A DNA stretch of 39,504 nucleotides, from IMG/VR virus record IMGVR_UViG_3300031565_000134, positions 1 to 39,504 of that record; one strand, written 5' to 3'. Positions 1 to 5,805 of the stretch are shown here, piece by piece. Every line of letters begins with the position of its first letter. The stretch's first letter is position 1. Source of the stretch: a virus. Under the pieces are notes generated by a model, which saw only the letters and a list, made by a program, of their open reading frames with translations, had not been told where the DNA came from and ran no database searches. A program made the translations under genes and the position numbers.

Positions 1-160
1 TGGAAGTCAGCATTTTTTACACCTGAAAATTACTCTCTAAAATATCATTATAGAAAAATTCATGAGAAATATTCAGGATGCCAATTTGATAAAAAAACAG
101 ATACAACAGACTTTGTCAGCATTTTTGAATACATAAAAGATAATTTTTTCTATATCTTGG
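1..160. repeat. Terminal redundancy, left copy
   Basis: The first 160 bases match the last 160 bases (39345-39504) except at position 34, which is T here and C at 39378. A primase-helicase frame reads straight through the join, so the genome is circular or circularly permuted in the assembly and the unique length is about 39,344 bp. The difference changes a codon from TCT (Ser) here to CCT (Pro) at the other end. Confidence 0.93.
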
Positions 161-735
161 ATGAGGAAGATATGTCTGTTGATAGTGTAATGAAATCGGC
201 AAAGGCATTAGTAAAGCAAAAAGGTGTTAAAATATTAGTAGTAGACCCATATAATAAATTAGAACATCAATATAAATCTAATGTTTCAGAAACTCAGTAT
301 ATAAGTAAGTTCCTTGATACTCTTTCTAATTTTGCAAAATATAACGATATATTAGTTATACTTGTCGCCCACCCTCGAAAAATGCAAACAGGGTCGGCCC
401 CAACTTTATACGATATTTCAGGATCTGCTAATTTTTACAATAAAGCAGATTACGGAATAACAATACATCGAGACAAAAACGAAAGCGGGGCAATGAGTAA
501 CGCAGTAGATTTGCACGTTCAAAAAGTGAAATTCAAACACCTTGGTATCCAAGGGATTGCAGAATTAAATTATAATTATAATAATGGTAGATTTGAATCA
601 AGAAGCGATGATGTACACAGATGGGATAATAAAAACTGGCTAAGCCAAGATGATAATATAAAAAATATTAATTTAAATAATTCAATAATCCCAAATGATA
701 ATTTTTTTAACGAAATAGACGAAATGCCCTTTTAA
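1..735 (+). CDS. Primase-helicase, C-terminal part (5' end lies at 38313)
   Basis: The frame is open from base 1 and continues the gene that starts at 38313; across the contig join the protein is 588 aa. This part holds the end of the DnaB/Twinkle-like helicase core: FTPEN just inside the window, a Walker B strand ILVVDP (Asp426 of the joined protein), VILVAHPRK (motif H3-like), and SGSANFYNKAD with a basic finger region. The last 50 residues are polar and acidic, ending in DEMPF, which could be a partner-binding tail. Role: NTP-driven 5'-3' unwinding at the phage fork. Unlike the other end, residue 12 of this part is Ser where PEN-Y-P is usual. A TTG at 157 would only give a truncated product and is not the start. 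Confidence 0.93.
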   Translation, partial: WKSAFFTPENYSLKYHYRKIHEKYSGCQFDKKTDTTDFVSIFEYIKDNFFYILDEEDMSVDSVMKSAKALVKQKGVKILVVDPYNKLEHQYKSNVSETQYISKFLDTLSNFAKYNDILVILVAHPRKMQTGSAPTLYDISGSANFYNKADYGITIHRDKNESGAMSNAVDLHVQKVKFKHLGIQGIAELNYNYNNGRFESRSDDVHRWDNKNWLSQDDNIKNINLNNSIIPNDNFFNEIDEMPF

Positions 736-736
736 T

Positions 737-850
737 ATGAAAAAAACTATTAGGATAAAAGAAGTGTTGAAAAAGCACAATGAGTTGATTAAGAAATTAA
801 AATCAATTCCAAGTGAGGACAAAGAAAATTTAAAACCATCGGCAAAATGA
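737..850 (+). CDS. Small basic protein, 37 aa
   Basis: ATG lies one base after the helicase stop, so it is probably translated from the same mRNA. The product is lysine-rich and mostly helical by composition (MKKTIRIKEVLKKHNELIKK at the start), ending in KPSAK. No family recognised. Tight spacing and a plausible start favour a real gene, but its size makes it uncertain. Confidence 0.5.
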   Translation: MKKTIRIKEVLKKHNELIKKLKSIPSEDKENLKPSAK

Positions 851-899
851 TTAAACGGAAATTCTTATAGAAAATAATTAATAACTAAAAATTAAGAAA

Positions 900-1235
900 A
901 TGAAGCAAAATAAATTCAGGAACAAACCTAAAACCGTAAACGGGATTAAATTTCAATCAACAAAAGAGGCAGATTTCTACATTAAACTTTTGATGCTAAA
1001 AAAGTTCGGTGAAATTAAAGAAATAGAATTGCAGCCTAGGTTCGATTATTTAATTACTTATTCGCAAAATGACCTTAGCCTAAGCAAAAAAACATTTTAC
1101 AAAGCCGATTTTAGGGTAAAATATACAAATAACGATGTTATTATTTATGACGTTAAAGGAGTTCGTACCCCCGAATTTATTCGCAAAAAGAAAATAATAG
1201 AGCACTTGTATAACATCAAAATAATTGAAGTATAA
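900..1235 (+). CDS. DUF1064-family PD-(D/E)XK nuclease
   Basis: 111 aa. The DUF1064 signature is clear: KFQSTKEADFY near the N-terminus (Glu23), IELQPRF, YKADFRV (Asp70) and YDVKG (Asp84, Lys86) followed by a conserved FIRKKK. These are the catalytic positions of the PD-(D/E)XK nuclease fold. DUF1064 proteins are common in phage replication modules and are proposed to act as Holliday-junction or branch nucleases; that role is inference here. It sits just downstream of the primase-helicase, fitting a replication or recombination job. Its stop codon overlaps the start of a long structured inverted repeat (1231-1308). Confidence 0.85.
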   Translation: MKQNKFRNKPKTVNGIKFQSTKEADFYIKLLMLKKFGEIKEIELQPRFDYLITYSQNDLSLSKKTFYKADFRVKYTNNDVIIYDVKGVRTPEFIRKKKIIEHLYNIKIIEV

Positions 1236-1308
1236 CGACCAAGTATTTATGCTGTTTTGTTTTTTTCTTTTTTTTAAAACAAAAATGTATTAAATACCAT
1301 GTTATGCG
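1231..1308 (+). repeat. attC-like structured intergenic site 1
   Basis: Nested inverted repeats begin on the stop codon of the preceding gene. Outer boxes are TATAAC (1231-1236) and GTTATG (1301-1306). Next come GTATTTA (1243-1249) and TAAATAC (1291-1297), a perfect 7-bp pair, then TGTTTT (1253-1258) and AAAACA (1276-1281). Spacers between outer and second boxes are 6 and 3 nt. This R''-L''-L'-R' arrangement, with AAC and GTT at the outer ends, is the layout of integron attC sites. A T-rich centre (1255-1275) leaves a termination hairpin as the main alternative. Confidence 0.45.
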
Positions 1309-1426
1309 TATTTTTATTTGTTCTTATTACTCGCTAGTTATCTTTATTAAATATGCTTTACAACACTTTTTAGTAAAATAATTGTAAATATATTTGTTTA
1401 TATCAAATAATATATTTATATTTGTG

Positions 1427-1434
1427 CTGTTGTT
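1427..1434 (+). promoter_or_regulatory. Possible Bacteroidota -7 box (TATATTTG)
   Basis: TATATTTG fits TAnnTTTG and lies 32 bp before the ATG at 1467. No well-spaced TTTG was found at -33; the nearest (1393-1396) is too far. The leader after it (about 1438-1455) can form a small hairpin between GTTGT and ACAAC. Confidence 0.4.
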
Positions 1435-1466
1435 AGTAACGAAGCTACAACGTAAAATACAGGACT

Positions 1467-1874
1467 ATGAAAGTGTATGAATATTCAAATAATACATCAA
1501 GTTTTATCGCTCAATATACAATCGGAAGCGATGGGTTGGTTTATCAAAGGCGACAAACAGTTTTTAATCATAAAGCCTCGTGGGGCAAATGGATTTTGTC
1601 AACAAGAAAATTAGATGATGAGTTTATGTCCGAATGCCACAAAGTTATTGAAATAAATCACAGAGCAGGGACGAAAATAAAAAGTTGTATTTTGATACAT
1701 AACGGCATCAAAATAGAGATTGAAAAAAGACCTTTTGCAATAGGTAGAAACCTTGCAATCGGGCTTTCTTCGATAGTTGAGAGTACAAAAAAAAAAGGTA
1801 GTGTAATGTTTGAATGTGAAAATAATTTACGCTCTGGGTGTGATTATGAAATACTTAAATTTAAAATATGTTAA
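1467..1874 (+). CDS. Hypothetical protein, 135 aa, co-expressed with XRE regulator
   Basis: A soluble protein with mixed alpha/beta composition and several Cys (positions in SECHK, SCILI, FECEN, SGCDY and FKIC). No family recognised. Its end overlaps the start of the XRE gene at 1868 by 7 bp, a two-gene arrangement reminiscent of a regulator or toxin paired with a HTH partner, but nothing in the sequence shows toxicity. It is preceded by a TATATTTG -7 box. Confidence 0.72.
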   Translation: MKVYEYSNNTSSFIAQYTIGSDGLVYQRRQTVFNHKASWGKWILSTRKLDDEFMSECHKVIEINHRAGTKIKSCILIHNGIKIEIEKRPFAIGRNLAIGLSSIVESTKKKGSVMFECENNLRSGCDYEILKFKIC

Positions 1875-2080
1875 AAGAAAAACTAAAAGAAATAAGAAAA
1901 CAAAAAGGCATTTCGCAGGGCAAACTTGCGAAGTTGCTTGTTGAAAAAGGTGCGCTGGAACATTGCACACCTGCTTATATATCGGCATTAGAAAACAAAG
2001 CATTTACAAATTTTGATTTATTTTTTTCGATTTGTGAGGTGCTGAATGTAGATGTCGAACTCGTTTTGCATTACGACTAA
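1868..2080 (+). CDS. XRE-family helix-turn-helix regulator
   Basis: 70 aa, nearly all of it a Cro/C1-type HTH domain: KEIRKQKGISQGKLAKLL (helices 1-2), then CTPAYISALEN (recognition helix and following turn) and FFSICEVLNVDVELVL (helices 4-5). It should bind operator DNA as a dimer; the target is unknown. It overlaps the upstream 135-aa gene, so the two are translationally coupled. Its stop codon lies inside the first box of the attC-like hairpin at 2075-2205. With no integrase in the genome, it need not be a lysogeny repressor. Confidence 0.83.
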   Translation: MLKEKLKEIRKQKGISQGKLAKLLVEKGALEHCTPAYISALENKAFTNFDLFFSICEVLNVDVELVLHYD

Positions 2081-2205
2081 CGTTGAGCGTATGAAATCGA
2101 AAGGGATTAGAAAGCACGTCTTTATCCAACGATAAAACGCCAATAGGAAGCACTACACAACGCATACTACTGAAAACCTTTTGTTTTATACGCTGTGTTA
2201 TCGGC
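2075..2205 (+). repeat. attC-like structured intergenic site 2
   Basis: A long imperfect hairpin starts on the stop codon of the XRE gene. Outer boxes are GACTAAC (2075-2081) and GTTATCGGC (2197-2205), sharing TAAC/GTTA. Second boxes AGCGTAT (2086-2092) and ATACGCT (2188-2194) are perfectly complementary. Pairing continues inward as AAA/TTT and AAAGG/CCTTT. The spacers between boxes are 4 and 2 nt. Its size of about 130 bp and nested layout resemble long attC sites such as Vibrio VCRs. There is no U tract after the hairpin, which argues against a terminator. Confidence 0.5.
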
Positions 2206-2215
2206 TGCCTTTTAT
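2197..2215 (+). repeat. 19-bp repeat GTTATCGGCTGCCTTTTAT, copy 1
   Basis: This intergenic 19-mer recurs exactly at 3639-3657, and its first nine bases GTTATCGGC recur at 7553-7561. All three copies are in intergenic DNA shortly after a gene end. It forms the right-hand end of the hairpin at 2075-2205. Confidence 0.8.
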
Positions 2216-2245
2216 TAATCAAATTTTAAACTTAAAAACATAGAT

Positions 2246-2542
2246 ATGAACAACGAAGAACAAATACCAAAGAAACAGCGCAAATTTGCTTTACAAAGTG
2301 TTATGCGCTGGCGACCTTTTAAACGAGAACCAAAGACAATAAAAGTGGTGATACCAGAAAACTGGATGAACTGCGCTGTGACAGTTGATAATAACTTTAT
2401 AGCCGACACCAACGATAGCAGTAATTGTGATAACCTTAAATTTCCACTACCTAAACCAAAACACAAATGGCACATAAAAAGCTATACAGGTGATATGAAT
2501 AGACCAAATAAAAGCGCAGTGGTGCTGATTGATAAGCCTTAG
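2246..2542 (+). CDS. Hypothetical protein, 98 aa
   Basis: Basic N-terminal part (EEQIPKKQRKFA, MRWRPFKREPK) followed by a beta-like stretch TIKVVIPENWMNCAVTV and a proline-rich end. No family recognised. It is a single-gene unit between the 19-bp repeat (2197-2215) and the intergenic repeat at 2550-2584. The start follows the leader ACTTAAAAACATAGAT. Confidence 0.65.
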   Translation: MNNEEQIPKKQRKFALQSVMRWRPFKREPKTIKVVIPENWMNCAVTVDNNFIADTNDSSNCDNLKFPLPKPKHKWHIKSYTGDMNRPNKSAVVLIDKP

Positions 2543-2549
2543 CTTGCGC

Positions 2550-2584
2550 ATAACATCTGTGTATACGAAATTGCTAAAATATTG
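2550..2584 (+). repeat. Intergenic repeat family, copy 1 (TATACG subfamily)
   Basis: Begins ATAACATCTG and continues TATACGAAATTGCTAAAATA. It starts 8 nt after the stop codon of the 98-aa gene and precedes a 44-aa zinc-finger gene. Close copies are at 2763-2797 and 3919-3954, and a diverged subfamily occurs four times between 29550 and 36868. Confidence 0.8.
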
Positions 2585-2621
2585 TATCAAAAAGATTTAT
2601 TAATTATTAAAAATTATCAAA

Positions 2622-2756
2622 ATGAAAAAATTAATTTTTAAAATTTTTAACAGGAATTATTATTGTAAAGATTGTGGCAGTACGCATATCTATCATTATG
2701 AACATGATTGTAAAGTATGTGCAGATTGCAGTTCTCGAAATATAGACTGTGATTAA
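2622..2756 (+). CDS. Zinc-finger mini-protein, 44 aa
   Basis: The product is very short but has six Cys: CKDC (15-18), then CKVCADC and two more near the end, with an intervening HIYHYEHD. This looks like a small zinc-binding ribbon. It lies between two copies of the intergenic repeat (2550-2584 and 2763-2797), so it is a self-contained single-gene unit. Function unknown; a protein-binding or anti-host role is possible but not shown. Confidence 0.65.
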   Translation: MKKLIFKIFNRNYYCKDCGSTHIYHYEHDCKVCADCSSRNIDCD

Positions 2757-2762
2757 TTGCAC

Positions 2763-2797
2763 ATAACATCTGTATATACGAAATTCCTATAATATTT
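2763..2797 (+). repeat. Intergenic repeat family, copy 2 (TATACG subfamily)
   Basis: ATAACATCTGTATATACG, then AAATT and an AT-rich end. It starts 6 nt after the stop of the zinc-finger gene and 20 bp before the next ATG. It contains the self-complementary octamer GTATATAC. Confidence 0.8.
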
Positions 2798-2817
2798 AAC
2801 AATTAAATAATAAAAAG

Positions 2818-3039
2818 ATGATTAAAGACACGACACAACAAGCAAAAGCAGCGCAATTCGCTATAGATAGTGTTAGAGTGCGTTTTTCAATTATCAAAAC
2901 TATTCTTTCAGGCTTCGCATTATTTGCCATTGTCGACAATGAGTTGAATAAAGTAGTCTGTCATTTGGGTTATGATAATGATGAAAAATACTGCGAAGAA
3001 ATGGCAAATAAAATGTTAGCTGGTTTAAATGGCTGCTAA
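2818..3039 (+). CDS. Hypothetical protein, 73 aa
   Basis: Alpha/beta composition, with a central hydrophobic stretch TILSGFALFAIVDN, which may be a buried strand or a weak membrane segment. It ends in LNGC. The last codons and stop (AATGGCTGCTAACG) nearly repeat the end of the 101-aa gene at 34333-34638 (AATGGCTGCTAGCG), although the proteins differ. No family recognised. Confidence 0.65.
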   Translation: MIKDTTQQAKAAQFAIDSVRVRFSIIKTILSGFALFAIVDNELNKVVCHLGYDNDEKYCEEMANKMLAGLNGC

Positions 3040-3062
3040 CGTTGACGGTATGAACTTTCATA
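3037..3062 (+). repeat. TAACGTTGA half-site with hairpin
   Basis: From the stop codon onward the sequence reads TAACGTTGACGGTATGAA, nearly the same as the left arm of the hairpin at 2078-2095 (TAACGTTGAGCGTATGAA). TATGAA and TTCATA (3049-3062) form a short hairpin. It looks like the left half of an attC-like site whose right half is missing or lies after the two inserted genes, at 3639. Confidence 0.4.
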
Positions 3063-3071
3063 TTGAAATAG

Positions 3072-3102
3072 TTTGCAAAATCAAAAAGAATGATTATATT
3101 TG
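3072..3102 (+). promoter_or_regulatory. Bacteroidota-type promoter
   Basis: TTTG (3072-3075), a 19-bp spacer and TATATTTG (3095-3102) fit the -33/-7 consensus exactly. Transcription should start about 3108 and drive the genes at 3134 and 3471. Confidence 0.7.
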
Positions 3103-3133
3103 TATCAGATTAATAACAATTAAAAATACAACG

Positions 3134-3481
3134 ATGACAACTTTAGCAAATACACCAGAAAACAACGCAAAAGTAAAAGCCTTAAAAGCAGTTGAAAACA
3201 CAGTAGGTAAAATATTTTGGACAGGTAATAACACACATGACAATTTAGAAAAATGCCTTGTAGGGTTAAACTTAGATAGTACAAATTCAGGATGGTATAA
3301 CCCTGTTGCAGTTAAAATAAACGGATTAACAGGTTATTATATGGTAAACCAAGATGGCTCATTGTTTTGCGAATCTCGTGTAATAAAACAAGAAGAAAAA
3401 AAATACCTTATCGAATACCTGACAAATGAAGGTTGGAACAAATTTGAAAACTTATACAGCCAATTTGTAGATGAAAACTAA
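3134..3481 (+). CDS. Hypothetical protein, 115 aa
   Basis: ATG at 3134 was chosen over the longer frame from 3029 because a good promoter lies at 3072-3102 and would start transcription inside the longer frame. The product begins MTTLANTPENNAKVKALKAV and has a glycine-aromatic middle (GWYNPVAVKINGLTGYYMVN) and an acidic end. The composition suggests a soluble alpha/beta protein. No family recognised. Its end overlaps the next gene by 11 nt. Confidence 0.68.
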   Translation: MTTLANTPENNAKVKALKAVENTVGKIFWTGNNTHDNLEKCLVGLNLDSTNSGWYNPVAVKINGLTGYYMVNQDGSLFCESRVIKQEEKKYLIEYLTNEGWNKFENLYSQFVDEN

Positions 3482-3635
3482 AAAAGAAACAAGGGGCGGT
3501 ACTCGAAAAGGTTCGGGTGCTAAACCTAAATACAGCGAGACGACAAAAACAGTATCTTTTCGTGTACCGATTTCAAGAATTGACCACGTTAAAAGTTTAC
3601 TCAAAACGCTGTTGGATGACTGGTCTGTTAAATAG
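3471..3635 (+). CDS. Small basic DNA-binding-like protein, 54 aa
   Basis: Overlaps the upstream stop by 11 nt, so it is translationally coupled. The N-terminus KETRGGTRKGSGAKPKYSE resembles the GGxRxGAGRK basic motif seen on many small Bacteroidota and phage DNA-binding proteins. It is followed by KTVSFRVPISRIDHVKSLLK, which has the strand-helix look of a ribbon-helix-helix protein. A DNA-binding or regulatory role is inferred. Confidence 0.68.
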   Translation: MKTKKETRGGTRKGSGAKPKYSETTKTVSFRVPISRIDHVKSLLKTLLDDWSVK

Positions 3636-3638
3636 CGT

Positions 3639-3657
3639 GTTATCGGCTGCCTTTTAT
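3639..3657 (+). repeat. 19-bp repeat GTTATCGGCTGCCTTTTAT, copy 2
   Basis: Exact copy of 2197-2215. Its first nine bases are the reverse complement of GCCGATAAC at 3915-3923, so the two motifs frame the 74-aa gene 3686-3910. Confidence 0.8.
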
Positions 3658-3685
3658 CTGATTATTAATTAAATACATAAATAAA

Positions 3686-3910
3686 ATGAAAAATTTACAG
3701 AATTTAGAGATTATTAATATCTCAACAAAAGAAGGAAAATTAGTTGCTTTAGTATCATATCAAGATACATCAGCTATCGGTGAAGATTTAAACAACGGTT
3801 ACGGAACTATTGAAATACCAATTAATCCACGAGAAATTCAAACTTCAATTCGTGGTAATATGTTGGTTGACCAATCGGTTAAAAATTATGTTGATGTTGC
3901 AACTTCGTAA
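3686..3910 (+). CDS. Hypothetical protein, 74 aa, in cassette-like unit
   Basis: Mostly beta-strand composition: LEIINISTKEGKLVALVSYQ, then GTIEIPINPREIQTSIRGNM, with no membrane segment. No family recognised. It is flanked by GTTATCGGC (3639-3647) on the left and the exactly complementary GCCGATAAC (3915-3923) 5 nt after its stop, the arrangement expected of a mobile single-gene cassette. Confidence 0.68.
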   Translation: MKNLQNLEIINISTKEGKLVALVSYQDTSAIGEDLNNGYGTIEIPINPREIQTSIRGNMLVDQSVKNYVDVATS

Positions 3911-3918
3911 GGTTGCCG

Positions 3919-3954
3919 ATAACGTCTGTATATACGAAATTGCTAAAATATATT
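3919..3954 (+). repeat. Intergenic repeat family, copy 3 (TATACG subfamily)
   Basis: ATAACGTCTGTATATACG, then AAATTGCTAAAATATAT. It overlaps GCCGATAAC (3915-3923). It separates the 74-aa gene from the gene at 3973. Confidence 0.8.
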
Positions 3955-3972
3955 ACAATTAAATTAAACAAA

Positions 3973-4221
3973 ATGAGCGAAGAAAAGAAGTTGCTACTAA
4001 TAGCTATCGAATACATTAAGCTTAAATCTAATCAAAAAACAGATAAGTCTCTTATTTTAGAGGCTATTAGTTCTATTGCTGGACATTATAGCGTAGTACT
4101 TAGAAAAACGCCGCAAAAGCAAGTTTCTGATGCTTGCATTGTAGAGTTTCTAGAAAATAAAACTGGTTATAAAAATAATCTGAATAAGCTCTACAATTCG
4201 ATAAATCAATTCAATTGTTAA
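3973..4221 (+). CDS. Hypothetical helical protein, 82 aa
   Basis: ATG at 3973 follows AATTAAATTAAACAAA, a typical A-rich start region. A longer frame from 3913 would translate the intergenic repeat and is rejected. The protein is helical and charged (MSEEKKLLLIAIEYIKLKSN at the start), with a basic middle VVLRKTPQKQ and an Asn-rich end. No family recognised. The paired GTTAAAA boxes of the next promoter begin at its stop codon. Confidence 0.62.
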   Translation: MSEEKKLLLIAIEYIKLKSNQKTDKSLILEAISSIAGHYSVVLRKTPQKQVSDACIVEFLENKTGYKNNLNKLYNSINQFNC

Positions 4222-4277
4222 AAATAGTTAAAACAGCATAGGCTTTATTGTATATGTAAAATAGTTTTGTATCTTTG
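4217..4277 (+). promoter_or_regulatory. Promoter module A: paired GTTAAAA boxes plus -33/-7
   Basis: GTTAAAA at 4217-4223 and 4227-4233 (10 bp apart), then ATTG (4247-4250) and TATCTTTG (4270-4277) with a 19-bp spacer. The second box starts 43 bp before the -7 box. The module aligns along most of its length with module B (5700-5761). It should drive the six coupled genes 4304-5704. Confidence 0.7.
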
Positions 4278-4303
4278 TTTAACAGAAATTTTAAAAAGAA
4301 ATT

Positions 4304-4516
4304 ATGAAAACTACATTCCAAAAGAAGAATATACAAAAAAGCATAGTTTCGGGAAATTTTCACCTATCTGTTGAGGATGAAAAGAAATTTGAGAATGATG
4401 TTAGAGAAGCGTTAAAAAATGGGCTAGATGTAGGATATCGAGAGAATAAAGTCAGATTAACTGAATCGGTATTAAAGTCGTTAAAAGATGCAGGGTTTAA
4501 AATAGTTAAAATTTAA
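4304..4516 (+). CDS. Hypothetical protein, 70 aa, first gene of small-protein operon
   Basis: Charged helical protein ending VRLTESVLKSLKDAGFKIVKI. It follows promoter module A with a 26-bp leader (TTTAACAG through AAATT). It is the first of six genes that are nearly all joined by ATGA-type overlaps, so they are probably made together. No family recognised. Confidence 0.68.
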   Translation: MKTTFQKKNIQKSIVSGNFHLSVEDEKKFENDVREALKNGLDVGYRENKVRLTESVLKSLKDAGFKIVKI

Positions 4517-4520
4517 TTTA

Positions 4521-4727
4521 ATGATAAAAATAAATACATACATCCCGGGATTTGCCTATAAATTTGCAATCGAACAGAGTATTAACGAGCTGTTTGTCTT
4601 GATTCAGCATGCAGAATTAGGCCAGCAAATTGAATTATTCGAAATGATGGCCAAATCCTTATCTCAAAAATCGGAATCAAACGAAATTTTAAAAGTGAGA
4701 TTAAATCAAATAAAAAAAGAGTTATGA
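4521..4727 (+). CDS. Hypothetical protein, 68 aa
   Basis: Helical, with FAYKFAIEQSINELFVLIQH and a Gln/Lys-rich end (LNQIKKEL). It starts 4 nt after the previous stop and overlaps the next gene by ATGA. The IKKEL ending is shared with the next protein (105 aa), perhaps a sign of local duplication. Function unknown. Confidence 0.65.
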   Translation: MIKINTYIPGFAYKFAIEQSINELFVLIQHAELGQQIELFEMMAKSLSQKSESNEILKVRLNQIKKEL

Positions 4728-5041
4728 AAAATTATGAAGAATTTTACACGCTATCTCATATTGAGATTAAAGATCGCTATAATGAGATTATCAGCATTTT
4801 AAATTTTATTATTTTTATTTTAGGATCAGGGTTTTATAGTAAAAATTTTGATGGGATATGCTCTATTATACATTTTATAAGAAAATCAAAAGAAATTCAT
4901 TCTGATTATACTATGATCGGATGCAATTATATAGAATATAAATTACCAACATCTGACTTCCGAAATTGGCCAAAATCTAATATAAATATCAGAGTCGAAT
5001 GGTGCGAAAAATTAATTGAAGAAATAAAGAAAGAGTTATGA
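4724..5041 (+). CDS. Hypothetical protein, 105 aa
   Basis: Has a hydrophobic stretch LNFIIFILGSGFYSKNF around residues 25-42 that may be a single membrane segment, followed by a polar domain (HSDYTMIGCNYIEYKLPTSD). It overlaps both neighbours by 4 nt. It ends in IEEIKKEL. No family recognised. Confidence 0.65.
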   Translation: MKNYEEFYTLSHIEIKDRYNEIISILNFIIFILGSGFYSKNFDGICSIIHFIRKSKEIHSDYTMIGCNYIEYKLPTSDFRNWPKSNINIRVEWCEKLIEEIKKEL

Positions 5042-5334
5042 GCAGTATATATTTTGAAAAAATAATAAAAAGGGAAAATGGAGACAGTTATCAGATCTGT
5101 ATAAATGCATCTTTTTCGAACAAAATGGATTATAAAATAAATGCATATTATAGACTTAAAAATAAACGAAAATGGACTCCTATTTCAAGAGATATCCCAG
5201 ATTTTCAGTATAGAAAACTAAGTTTAAGCGATAGACGAGAATATTATGATAATAACCTACTCAGATTCTTTACAGCAGACGAATTATATCAAGCCAGAAT
5301 GGAGCTCTGGGAATCTTTAAAGCCTGAAAAATAA
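5038..5334 (+). CDS. Hypothetical protein, 98 aa
   Basis: Begins MSSIYFEKIIKRENGDSYQI and has a beta-rich first half with INAYYRLKNKRKWTPIS, then a helical end ELYQARMELWESLKPEK. The pattern (modified fluid strand, then K-R-W) is similar to the 123-aa protein at 30000-30371, which also has a strand-rich body and an EEQLYTAYHNHW end; the two may be distant paralogues. Overlap with both neighbours shows translational coupling. Confidence 0.66.
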   Translation: MSSIYFEKIIKRENGDSYQICINASFSNKMDYKINAYYRLKNKRKWTPISRDIPDFQYRKLSLSDRREYYDNNLLRFFTADELYQARMELWESLKPEK

Positions 5335-5549
5335 TGAGCAAAGCGAAAAAAAAGGCTATCGAAATTTTTAATAAAAATTACTTTGTCTTGTTTGATTCTG
5401 AAAGCGATAAAGGTGAGGAAATTCTTGTATCAATTCTTTCAACAAAATGCGCACTAATCACAGTTAACGAAATACTAACTCTTTCAACCGATGAAGATAC
5501 AAGAAATTTCTATTATGAAGTTCGTAATTATTTAAATAAAAAGCTATGA
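5334..5549 (+). CDS. Hypothetical protein, 71 aa
   Basis: A lysine-rich start (MSKAKKKAIEIFNKNYFVLF) leads into a helical acidic body (TDEDTRNFYYEVRNYLNKKL). The start shares one base with the previous stop, and the end overlaps the next gene by ATGA. Soluble; no family recognised. Confidence 0.65.
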   Translation: MSKAKKKAIEIFNKNYFVLFDSESDKGEEILVSILSTKCALITVNEILTLSTDEDTRNFYYEVRNYLNKKL

Positions 5550-5704
5550 GAAAATTAATGTTACGCTACATAATCGGCCTATTAACAGGCGTTTTAATCA
5601 TGTCAATGGGTAGGTATAAAATACATGGGTATCACCTTTTAATGCTTGCTTTTTGTATTATTTATTTTGTATTCGATTTACTGAATGAAAAAAATAAGTG
5701 TTAA
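5546..5704 (+). CDS. Small membrane protein, 52 aa, two helices
   Basis: Two hydrophobic segments, YIIGLLTGVLIMSMG (about 8-22) and LLMLAFCIIYFVFDLL (about 31-46), are joined by a short basic loop RYKIHGYH. It should sit in the inner membrane as a hairpin. It is the last gene of the 4304-5704 operon and is followed at once by the boxes of module B, whose first GTTAAAA overlaps its stop. Function unknown. Confidence 0.65.
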   Translation: MRKLMLRYIIGLLTGVLIMSMGRYKIHGYHLLMLAFCIIYFVFDLLNEKNKC

Positions 5705-5761
5705 AAAATGTTAAAATAGTGTAGACACTATTGTGCATATCAGAAATAGTTCGTATCTTTA
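5700..5761 (+). promoter_or_regulatory. Promoter module B: paired GTTAAAA boxes plus palindrome
   Basis: GTTAAAA at 5700-5706 and 5710-5716, then the palindrome TAGTGT-AG-ACACTA (5717-5730), ATTG (5730-5733) and TATCTTTA (5754-5761) after 20 bp. The second box starts 44 bp before the -7 box. It drives 5806 onward. Confidence 0.7.
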
Positions 5762-5805
5762 CATCATAGAAATCAAGATAACATTAACAATTAAAAAATA
5801 TCATT

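Noticed and set aside
1-160. Biological direct terminal repeat of 160 bp
   Set aside because: It lies inside a gene and is short; an assembler overlap of a circular or permuted genome explains it better. Read coverage could change this.
2004-2475. Minus-strand open frames over the XRE and 98-aa gene region
   Set aside because: They lie antisense to better + strand genes or to the structured hairpin, lack promoters and have low-complexity or Cys/Ser/Leu-rich shadow composition. The same applies to the other minus-strand frames in the window.
3029-3133. Longer start for the 115-aa gene
   Set aside because: It would overlap the previous gene and include the promoter at 3072-3102; ATG 3134 has a better start region.
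3913-3972. Longer start for the 82-aa gene
   Set aside because: The extra residues are the translation of the intergenic repeat at 3919-3954.
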